The notes under the pieces are model-generated. The model did not search any database. It saw only the letters and a program-made list of their open reading frames with translations, and was not told the origin of the DNA. Shown piece by piece: positions 1 to 5,526 of a stretch of 5,526 nucleotides of DNA; positions within the stretch are counted from its first letter, which is position 1, and each line of letters begins with the position of its first letter. Made by a program: the position numbers and the translations under genes. Source of the DNA: Gemmatimonadota bacterium (GTDB lineage: Bacteria > Gemmatimonadota > Gemmatimonadetes > Gemmatimonadales > Gemmatimonadaceae). The stretch covers positions 1-5,526 of the forward strand of contig PKVB01000082.1 of NCBI GenBank assembly GCA_003131365.1, written 5' to 3'.

Positions 1-1517
1 ACGACGATCAGTCGATTTACGGCTGGCGCGGCGCCGACATCCGCAACATTCTCGACTTCGAGAAGGAATTCACGGCGGCGAAACTCGTGCGTCTCGAGGA
101 CAACTACCGCTCGACGCCGGATATCCTGCACGTCGCCAACGCCGCGATCACTCAGAACATCGGCCGCAAGGGAAAGACGCTTCGCGCCACCTGCGAGGCC
201 GGCGAGCCGGTGACGCTCCTCGCCGCCCTCGACGAGCGGGACGAGGCGGACTTCATCCTCGAAGAGATCAAGGCGCGCCGGCATCGGGAGGATCGCGGGT
301 TCAACGAGTTCGCGGTACTGTACCGGACGAACGCGCAAAGCCGCGCGCTCGAGGACGCCCTGAGGCGTGAGGCAATTCCGTACCGTCTGGTCGGTTCCGT
401 TCGCTTCTACGATCGCCGCGAGATTCGCGATCTGATGGCGTACCTCAAGCTCATCGCGAATCCTTCCGACGAAGAAGCGTTCCGCCGCGCGATCGGCGTG
501 CCCAAGCGCGGCATTGGGGACAGCTCCGTCGATACTCTTGCCGCGCGCGCGCGCGACACGCGCGTTTCGCTCTCGGAGGTCGCGGCGCGCGAGGACCTCC
601 AGGAGTCGCTGCGCCCGGCGGCCCGCAAGGCGCTGGCCGATTTCACCCGCCTGATTTCCGGACTGCGCGAGCGGGCGAAGGACACCAGCGTAGACGTTCT
701 GATTCAGGAGCTCATCGGCGAAATCCGCTACGTGGATTATCTCCAGGTCGAGGGTCCGGAATCCGCGCGCGACCGGATCGAGAACCTGAGCGCGCTCGTC
801 AATGGAGCGGCGGAGACGGTCATCGATGACGGTGGCGAAGTCGGCCTCACACCACTCGATCATTTCCTTCAGCGCGCGATGCTCGTCGCCGGCGCCGACG
901 CTCTCGATCCGTCGGCCGACGCGGTCACGCTCATGACCCTCCACAACGCCAAGGGACTCGAATACCCAGTCGTGTTTCTGACCGGGTTGGAAGATGGCCT
1001 GTTCCCCCTGTCCCAATCCTTCGACGATCCTCCCAAGCTCGAGGAGGAGCGACGGCTCTTCTACGTCGGGATCACGCGCGCGGAAGAAAAACTCTACCTC
1101 TCGCACACGGAGATGCGGCGGCGGAACGGTGAGCTTCTGCCGTCAATCCAGTCGAGATTTCTGCGCGAGATCGCCGGCGCCAATCTCGATCAAAGGAAGA
1201 CGCTCCGGGTGACCTCAATGGGGCGCGGGGCGGCCGGTCGCGACATCGGCTTCAAGGGCGCGTATCAATCTCGCCGGACTCATGACGTTCCTTCCTGGCG
1301 CAGAGTCGATCCCATCACCGAAGCCGAGCGCTCGCAGGACGAGCCTCGCTACGTGAAGGGAGAGCGGGTAAAACACAAGCTGTTCGGCGACGGATCGATC
1401 GCCGAGCTGTCGGGTGTGGGTCGCGAAGTGAAAGCCATCATCGATTTTGACGACGAAGCCGTAGGACGCAAAACCATCAAGCTTGCTTACACAACCCTCG
1501 AGCGCGGGCAGGAATAG
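1..1517 (+). CDS. pcrA: UvrD/PcrA-type ATP-dependent DNA helicase (5'-partial)
   Basis: C-terminal ~504 residues of an SF1A 3'-5' DNA helicase. The reading frame is open from base 3 to the TAG at 1515-1517, so the true start and the Walker A and Walker B motifs lie upstream; the GTG at 87 is internal. Visible residues, counted from base 3: motif III DDQSIYGWRGA (1-11), motif IV around RLEDNYRST (30-38), the 2B-domain region with VLYRTNAQSR and a GVPKRGIG stretch, motif V VTLMTLHNAKGLEYP (308-322) and motif VI EEERRLFYVGITRA (347-360). A polar linker leads to a C-terminal Tudor-like domain (about 450-504, YVKGERVKHKLFGDG). This domain is typical of PcrA, where it binds RNA polymerase, and supports PcrA rather than Rep. 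In the known family the protein unwinds DNA in nucleotide excision repair, restrains recombination and clears transcription-replication conflicts. At roughly 700-750 residues for the family, about a third is missing. No frameshift is seen. It is the first visible gene of a tight cluster with gatCAB. Confidence 0.95.
   Translation, partial: DDQSIYGWRGADIRNILDFEKEFTAAKLVRLEDNYRSTPDILHVANAAITQNIGRKGKTLRATCEAGEPVTLLAALDERDEADFILEEIKARRHREDRGFNEFAVLYRTNAQSRALEDALRREAIPYRLVGSVRFYDRREIRDLMAYLKLIANPSDEEAFRRAIGVPKRGIGDSSVDTLAARARDTRVSLSEVAAREDLQESLRPAARKALADFTRLISGLRERAKDTSVDVLIQELIGEIRYVDYLQVEGPESARDRIENLSALVNGAAETVIDDGGEVGLTPLDHFLQRAMLVAGADALDPSADAVTLMTLHNAKGLEYPVVFLTGLEDGLFPLSQSFDDPPKLEEERRLFYVGITRAEEKLYLSHTEMRRRNGELLPSIQSRFLREIAGANLDQRKTLRVTSMGRGAAGRDIGFKGAYQSRRTHDVPSWRRVDPITEAERSQDEPRYVKGERVKHKLFGDGSIAELSGVGREVKAIIDFDDEAVGRKTIKLAYTTLERGQE
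1510..1513 (+). promoter_or_regulatory. Weak Shine-Dalgarno for gatC
   Basis: AGGA inside the last pcrA codons, ending 3 bases before the GTG at 1517. The spacing is shorter than usual, which fits initiation by terminating pcrA ribosomes more than independent initiation. This is inference from sequence only. Confidence 0.35.
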
Positions 1518-1831
1518 TGGCCGTCACACGTGAGGATGTGCTGCACATCGCCGATCTGGCTCGTCTTGGCGTCGACGGCGCGCGCGCCGACGCGCTGACG
1601 AAAGAGCTGAGCGCGATTCTCGCTCACATGGAGGTCCTGTCGGCGGTGGATACGGCGTCAGTCCCGCCGACCGCTGGAATCGGCGCCGAAGGGACGCCGC
1701 TCCGGCCGGACGTGCGCGTGTCGCCATTGATGGAGCGGACGCTCGAGTCGTTCGCGCCAGCCATGCGCGATGGCTTCTTCATCGTTCCGCGTCTTGCCAC
1801 GCACGAGGATCCCGCCGAGAGCGGCGCTTGA
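1517..1831 (+). CDS. gatC: Asp/Glu-tRNA amidotransferase subunit C
   Basis: Small subunit of the cytoplasmic GatCAB amidotransferase, which converts Glu-tRNA(Gln) and/or Asp-tRNA(Asn) to the amidated forms. In known structures GatC has no catalytic site and wraps around the GatA-GatB interface as a belt. The 104-residue length is normal (usually ~95-105). Family hallmarks are present in order: HIADLARL (10-17), an amphipathic helix through LSAILAHMEVL (31-41), VDT (44-46), TPLRPD (60-65), AP (80-81) and the C-terminal DGFFIVPRL (85-93). The start is GTG at 1517, whose G is also the last base of the pcrA stop (TAGTG). This is the only start in frame that keeps the conserved N-terminal helix, and it implies translation coupled to pcrA. 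An AGGA lies only 3 bases upstream, closer than ideal. gatA follows with a 4-base overlap. Confidence 0.96.
   Translation: MAVTREDVLHIADLARLGVDGARADALTKELSAILAHMEVLSAVDTASVPPTAGIGAEGTPLRPDVRVSPLMERTLESFAPAMRDGFFIVPRLATHEDPAESGA
1817..1821 (+). promoter_or_regulatory. Candidate Shine-Dalgarno for gatA (supports TTG 1828)
   Basis: GAGAG near the end of gatC with a 6-base spacer to the TTG at 1828. It is a modest match, but it sits correctly for the TTGA overlap start. A competing GGAGAG at 1836-1841 is placed 4 bases before the in-frame GTG at 1846, so the start is not settled. Confidence 0.4.
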
Positions 1832-3393
1832 GCGTGGAGAGCTTCGTGAAGCTCGGCGCGGCCGCGATCGCGTCGAGCGTCCGCGCCAGAGAGGCATCGC
1901 CGTCCGACATGATTCGGGCGTCCTTCGCGCGCGCGCGCGAAATCGGCGCCGGGCCCGACGGGCTCAACATCTATCTTCACTCGGACGAGCAGGCGACCCT
2001 GGAAGAGGCCGACGCGATTCAGAAGCGCCTCGACAGCGCGACCGACGCCGGGGTCCTGGCGGGCGTTCCCGTTGCGATCAAGGACAACATCGCATCGCTC
2101 GGCCTCCCCACCACCTGTGGCTCGAAGATTCTCGCGGGATACGTCAGCCCATTCGAGGCGACCGCCATCACGAGGCTCCGCGCGAACGGGGCGCTGATAG
2201 TCGCGAAGACGAACATGGACGAATTCGCGATGGGGTCATCGACCGAGAACAGCGCTTATGGCCCGACACGGAATCCGCACGATGTGCGCTGTGTTCCGGG
2301 CGGATCGTCGGGTGGTTCGGCGGCCGCGGTGGCCGCGGGCATCACGCCAATTGCGCTTGGATCCGAGACGGGTGGGTCCGTCCGCCAACCAGCCGCTTTC
2401 TGCGGGGTAGTTGGCGTGAAGCCGACCTATGGTCGAGTGAGCCGTTACGGGCTGGTGGCTTTCGCATCGTCGCTCGACCAGATCGGCGTGCTGGGCCGGA
2501 CGGTGGATGACGCTGCGCTTGGTCTCGAGACCATTGCCGGCTTCGACAAGATGGATTCGACCAGCTCCGAAGCGGACGTTCCCATCTATCGGCTGTCCGC
2601 CCTCGGCGGGCCTGCGCCCGACAAGCGCGGCCCCGAAGCGGCGGCGATAGAAGCGATTCGCATCGGACGGACTTCGGTGCCCATCCCTCCGCCTCCGAGC
2701 ACGTCAACGCTCGCGGGAGTAGTCATCGGGAGGCCGAAGGAATATTTCCCCGATTCGCTGGACGCGAGCATCAGAGATTTGTGCGACCGCTCTCTCGATC
2801 GCTTCCGCTCGATGGGCGCGACGATTCGGGACATCTCGCTGCCACGCTCACCGCTCGCGATTCCTGTGTACTACATCCTCGCGCCGGCGGAAGCATCGTC
2901 CAACCTCGCGCGATTCGACGGCGTGCGGTACGGACTGCGCGTCGATCCCGGCAACGGACTGAAGGCGATGTATGAAGCCACGCGATCGCAGGGATTCGGG
3001 CCGGAGGTCACACGTCGAGTGCTTCTCGGCACGTACGTTCTTTCCGCCGGCTACTATGACGCGTACTACAAGAAGGCCCAGGCAGTACGGACCCTCATCG
3101 GCGATGATTTCCGCTCGGTGTTCAGCAGTGGCGTGAACGCGATCTTCACTCCGACCACGCCGACCACCGCGTTTCACGTCGGCGCGATCAGCGATCCCTA
3201 CGAGATGTACCTCAATGACATCTTCACGGTGACGGCGAATCTCGCTGGAGTGCCGGCGATTTCAGTTCCGATCGGCAGGGTGCGGCGCCTGCCGGTGGGC
3301 GGACAGATCATCACCGCGCACTTCGACGAGTACACGATGTTCCGCGTGGCTTACGCGCTCGAGGCGTCCCTCGGTGCCGAGGCGCACCAGTGA
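1828..3393 (+). CDS. gatA: Asp/Glu-tRNA amidotransferase subunit A (amidase)
   Basis: Glutaminase/asparaginase subunit of GatCAB, an amidase-signature enzyme. It hydrolyses the side-chain amide of Gln or Asn and supplies ammonia to GatB through an internal channel. The Lys-cisSer-Ser triad is intact: K85 in PVAIKDN, S160 in the GGSSGGSA motif (158-165) and nucleophile S184 in SETGGSVR (179-186). The 75- and 24-residue spacings match Staphylococcus aureus GatA (K79/S154/S178). The signature continues through GVVGVKPTYGRVSRYGL, and the C-terminal YDAYYKKA, MYLNDIFT and NLAGVPAISVP blocks are conserved. At 521 residues it is about 35 longer than the usual ~485; the extra lies at about 259-292, between the VPIYRLSA and VVIGRPKEYF blocks. 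Start chosen: TTG 1828, overlapping the gatC stop as TTGA with GAGAG 6 bases upstream. GTG 1834 or GTG 1846 remain possible and would only trim 2-6 residues. It overlaps gatB by 4 bases. Confidence 0.97.
   Translation: MSVESFVKLGAAAIASSVRAREASPSDMIRASFARAREIGAGPDGLNIYLHSDEQATLEEADAIQKRLDSATDAGVLAGVPVAIKDNIASLGLPTTCGSKILAGYVSPFEATAITRLRANGALIVAKTNMDEFAMGSSTENSAYGPTRNPHDVRCVPGGSSGGSAAAVAAGITPIALGSETGGSVRQPAAFCGVVGVKPTYGRVSRYGLVAFASSLDQIGVLGRTVDDAALGLETIAGFDKMDSTSSEADVPIYRLSALGGPAPDKRGPEAAAIEAIRIGRTSVPIPPPPSTSTLAGVVIGRPKEYFPDSLDASIRDLCDRSLDRFRSMGATIRDISLPRSPLAIPVYYILAPAEASSNLARFDGVRYGLRVDPGNGLKAMYEATRSQGFGPEVTRRVLLGTYVLSAGYYDAYYKKAQAVRTLIGDDFRSVFSSGVNAIFTPTTPTTAFHVGAISDPYEMYLNDIFTVTANLAGVPAISVPIGRVRRLPVGGQIITAHFDEYTMFRVAYALEASLGAEAHQ
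3379..3382 (+). promoter_or_regulatory. Shine-Dalgarno for gatB
   Basis: GAGG within the 3' end of gatA, 7 bases before the GTG at 3390. Good core and spacing; it supports the GTGA overlap start of gatB. Confidence 0.5.
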
Positions 3394-4832
3394 GCCGCGA
3401 ACGTTACGAGATGGTCGTCGGGCTCGAGGTGCACGTCCAGCTCAAGACGCGGACGAAAGCGTTCTGCGGCTGCTCAACGGATTTCGGCGCACCGCCCAAC
3501 GTCAACACCTGTCCCGTTTGTCTGGCCCTCCCTGGTGCGTTGCCTGTTCTGAACGAGCGGGCAGTCGAGCTGGCGACGAGGGCAGCGCTTGGGCTCGGAT
3601 GCAAAGTCAATCCGGTCTCGATATTCGCGCGCAAGAATTACTTCTATCCGGATCTGCCGAAGGGCTACCAGATATCTCAGTTCGATCAGCCTCTCGCGAC
3701 TGGAGGCTCGGTCGCCATCGGCAAGGACGACGCGGGCGCTGACCTCCAGATCGGCATAACGCGCCTCCATATGGAGGAGGACGCCGGCAAGTCCATCCAC
3801 GATCGCTATCCTGGCGCGACGGCGATCGATCTCAATCGAGCGGGCGTTCCGCTCATCGAGATCGTGAGCGAGCCCGATCTTCGCACATCGGCCGACGCCG
3901 GAGCCTATCTCCGGACGGTGAAACAGATCCTCCAGTATCTCGATGTCAGCGACGTGAGCATGGAGGAGGGAAGTCTCCGCGTCGACGCGAACATCAGCGT
4001 GCGCCCGCCGGGACAGACCAAGCTCGGAACCAAGACCGAGGTCAAGAACATGAATTCGTTCTCAGCGGTCGAGCGCGCACTGGAAGCCGAGTTCGAGAGA
4101 CAGTGCGCGCTGCTGGATTCGGGCGGGAGAGTCGAGCAGCAGACGCTGCTTTGGGACGGTGCGCGCGAGACTGTTCGACCGAGCAGAACCAAGGAAGGAA
4201 GCCACGACTATCGGTATTTTCCCGAACCCGATCTTCTTCCTCTCAAGGTGGATGAGAAGTGGATAGGCGATGCACGCAGCCACCTTCCGGAGCTCCCCGA
4301 TGCGCGAAAGAAGCGCCTGGTGCAGGAGTTCGGCATCTCCCTCGTCGAGGTCGAGCAGTTGACGGCAACCCCGGCGCTTGCCGAATACTTCGAAGCGGTC
4401 GCTCGTGTTTCAGGCGACGGAAAGGCGGCATACAACTGGGTGATGGGCGAAGTGCTGGCCGTGCTTCGCGCCTCCAGCGGAGATATCACGCACTTCCGCG
4501 TCAGGCCGGCGGATCTGGCGCAGCTTCTCAATCTCGTACGCGACGGCACCCTAAGTCACACCGCGGCAAAGCGCGTCTTCGCGCTGATGGTGGAAACCGG
4601 CAAGCAGCCGGCGCAAGTTGCGGCGGACGAAGGGCTACTCCAGGTCGGCGATGAAGATGCGATCGCGACGTGGGTGGACGAAGTTCTGCGAGAGCACCCG
4701 GAAGAGGCCGCGCGCTACCTCGCGGGCGAGAAAAAACTCCAGGGGGTATTGGTCGGCTTCGTGATGAAAAAATCGAAGGGCCGCGCTGACCCGAAGCGCG
4801 TGAATCAGTTGTTGTCGGCGCGCGGCGGGTAA
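3390..4832 (+). CDS. gatB: Asp/Glu-tRNA amidotransferase subunit B
   Basis: tRNA-binding and kinase-like subunit of GatCAB. It phosphorylates the gamma-carboxyl of Glu (or beta-carboxyl of Asp) on mischarged tRNA with ATP, then transfers ammonia delivered from GatA. Length is normal at 480 residues. The N-terminal catalytic cradle begins with GLEVHVQL (11-18; E13 and H15 correspond to active-site E10/H12 of the S. aureus enzyme). It carries a complete four-cysteine zinc site, C26-x-C28 and C41-x2-C44. Family signatures follow: LPKGYQISQFDQPL (89-102), HMEEDAGKS (127-135), a SMEEGSLRVDANISVRP block, KTEVKNMNSF, and DYRYFPEPDL (273-282). The tail is the helical plus YqeY-like tRNA-binding region, from about YNWVMGEVL (348-356) to VGFVMKKSKGRADP (455-468). 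The start is GTG 3390, overlapping the gatA TGA as GTGA, with GAGG 7 bases upstream. The last 28 bases overlap the convergent minus-strand gene. Confidence 0.97.
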   Translation: MSRERYEMVVGLEVHVQLKTRTKAFCGCSTDFGAPPNVNTCPVCLALPGALPVLNERAVELATRAALGLGCKVNPVSIFARKNYFYPDLPKGYQISQFDQPLATGGSVAIGKDDAGADLQIGITRLHMEEDAGKSIHDRYPGATAIDLNRAGVPLIEIVSEPDLRTSADAGAYLRTVKQILQYLDVSDVSMEEGSLRVDANISVRPPGQTKLGTKTEVKNMNSFSAVERALEAEFERQCALLDSGGRVEQQTLLWDGARETVRPSRTKEGSHDYRYFPEPDLLPLKVDEKWIGDARSHLPELPDARKKRLVQEFGISLVEVEQLTATPALAEYFEAVARVSGDGKAAYNWVMGEVLAVLRASSGDITHFRVRPADLAQLLNLVRDGTLSHTAAKRVFALMVETGKQPAQVAADEGLLQVGDEDAIATWVDEVLREHPEEAARYLAGEKKLQGVLVGFVMKKSKGRADPKRVNQLLSARGG

Positions 4833-5526
4833 AGAGGCTCGGGCAGGCCCATCGCGTAGCGCAGCACCGAGCGCGGCAAGCCAAAGTGATGCTGTGCCTG
4901 CTCGAACACGTGCTCCTCGCCCCCTCGGCGGAGCGCCGCGCGTCGAATTTTCTTCGCTTCGCGCAAAGGGATTGTTCCGGCCGGGTCCAGCAGAAAGGGC
5001 TCGGCCCGGTCCAGACGCGTCAACAGATCGACGATGAAGTCGAATGCTCTCACCATGTAGGTGCCAACCTCGTCGTCGCTCAGATCCCAACGGCTCTTTT
5101 CCTCCACCAAATGGAAGATCCGTTGCCACGATTCAGTGTCGGCGACGTAGACCATCCCGCGAAAGATTCTCCTGTTGGTGGGAGTGCTGAAGATCGTCGG
5201 GCTCAGAATTCGATCGAGATGCTCGTCTGAGTGCGAGTGGTCGCGGAGGATCAGCTGCCTTGCGGTCCGGCTGAAGCGCTCGCCGATGTGCGTATCGAAG
5301 CGGCTCTCCCAATAACTGTGGCCAAGCGCCGCGGTGGACGATGTGATCGTGAGCTGGTGCGGCACGAAGTAATTGTGCGCGACCGAATCGGCGGCGAGGT
5401 GCGCCAGGTAGCCGAGCCCGAACGCGCGAAGCGCATCCGACTCGGCGTTGTCATGGATCTCGAATCCGACGTTCCACGAATGGCAATGGCGGCCCGCGGC
5501 GGCGTATTTCTTCGCCATGCTCGTGT
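4805..5526 (-). CDS. Zinc-dependent phospholipase C family protein (5'-partial)
   Basis: The frame reads leftwards from the window edge to a TGA at 4805-4807. It stays open past the ATG at 5516-5518, so that Met is probably internal and the N-terminus, with any signal peptide, lies outside. Counted from that Met, 237 residues are visible. The first 75 match, from memory, the PF00882-type family: RHCHSWN (10-16), the LGYLAHLAADSVAHNYFVP block (35-53) with an H40-x3-D44-x3-H48 array, and GHSYWE (66-71) giving H67-x3-E71. These His/Asp/Glu residues are plausible ligands of a multinuclear zinc site as in bacterial phospholipase C and S1/P1 nucleases. The remaining ~160 residues are charged and mostly helical-looking, with no motif I recognise. 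Members of this family are mostly uncharacterised, so the substrate (phospholipid or other phosphodiester) is unknown. The gene is convergent with gatB and not part of that operon. The family call is fairly secure, the enzyme activity is not. Confidence 0.78.
   Translation of the reverse strand, partial: TSMAKKYAAAGRHCHSWNVGFEIHDNAESDALRAFGLGYLAHLAADSVAHNYFVPHQLTITSSTAALGHSYWESRFDTHIGERFSRTARQLILRDHSHSDEHLDRILSPTIFSTPTNRRIFRGMVYVADTESWQRIFHLVEEKSRWDLSDDEVGTYMVRAFDFIVDLLTRLDRAEPFLLDPAGTIPLREAKKIRRAALRRGGEEHVFEQAQHHFGLPRSVLRYAMGLPEPLYPPRADNN

Noticed and set aside
87..89. GTG at 87 as the start of the helicase gene
   Set aside because: The same frame is open upstream and encodes helicase motif III (DDQSIYGWRGA), so the gene continues beyond the left edge.
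1770..2510. Open frame of 246 codons on the + strand overlapping gatC and gatA
   Set aside because: The translation is arginine-rich and compositionally typical of an out-of-frame reading of GC-rich DNA; gatA in the other frame has full family conservation.
4841..4850. Inverted repeat GGGC-AG-GCCC just after gatB as a terminator
   Set aside because: The loop would be only 2 bases, the stem 4 base pairs, and no T-run follows; it also lies inside the minus-strand coding sequence.
4635..5129. Open frame of 164 codons on the - strand across the gatB 3' end
   Set aside because: It lies in a different frame from the phospholipase-like gene, overlaps well-conserved gatB coding sequence, and its translation is Arg/Ala/Gly-rich low-complexity shadow sequence.
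4886..5230. Open frame of 114 codons on the + strand opposite the minus-strand gene
   Set aside because: It is antisense to a gene with clear family motifs, has no recognisable protein features, and such open antisense frames are expected in GC-rich DNA.
5516..5518. ATG as the true start of the minus-strand gene
   Set aside because: The frame stays open to the window edge, and a start here would place the conserved HCHSWN motif only 10 residues from the N-terminus, while family members have a longer conserved N-terminal part.
1..5526. Defence, mobile or biosynthetic system
   Set aside because: All coding sequence is accounted for by housekeeping genes and one phospholipase-like gene. I saw no direct repeats, inverted terminal repeats, integrase or transposase, tRNA, or compositional break.

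Overview
The window is an ordinary, gene-dense stretch of a GC-rich bacterial chromosome. It holds five genes and essentially no intergenic DNA. Four genes on the + strand run in one direction: the 3' part of a UvrD/PcrA-type DNA helicase, then gatC, gatA and gatB. A fifth gene on the - strand converges on gatB and runs off the right edge. It encodes a protein of the zinc-dependent phospholipase C family. Strong G/C preference at third codon positions, GTG/TTG start codons and the protein style suggest a GC-rich soil or environmental lineage. Gemmatimonadota would fit, but that is only an impression from memory; no marker here settles the phylum.

Layout. Bases 1-1517 encode the C-terminal ~504 residues of PcrA: helicase motifs III to VI, then the C-terminal Tudor-like domain that in PcrA proteins binds RNA polymerase. 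Its TAG stop shares one base with the GTG start of gatC (1517-1831). The TGA stop of gatC overlaps the TTG start of gatA (1828-3393) by 4 bases, and gatA overlaps the GTG start of gatB (3390-4832) by 4 bases. The four genes therefore look like one translationally coupled transcription unit whose promoter lies upstream of the window. The 3' ends of gatB and of the minus-strand gene (4805-5526, 5'-partial) overlap tail to tail by 28 bases.

Function. GatC, GatA and GatB form the GatCAB amidotransferase. GatA releases ammonia from Gln/Asn, GatB activates the Glu (or Asp) on mischarged tRNA and receives the ammonia, and GatC wraps around and stabilises the pair. The product is Gln-tRNA(Gln) and/or Asn-tRNA(Asn). 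PcrA is a 3'-5' SF1 helicase in DNA repair and transcription-replication conflict resolution. The same neighbourhood (pcrA near gatCAB, usually with ligA between) is known from Firmicutes, so the linkage is recurrent but its purpose is not obvious.

I found no convincing undescribed system. The features most worth a second look are a ~34-residue proline-containing insertion in GatA, the pcrA-gatCAB coupling, and the uncharacterised metal-dependent phospholipase-like protein. There are no RNA genes, mobile elements, CRISPR arrays or pseudogenes that I can support.
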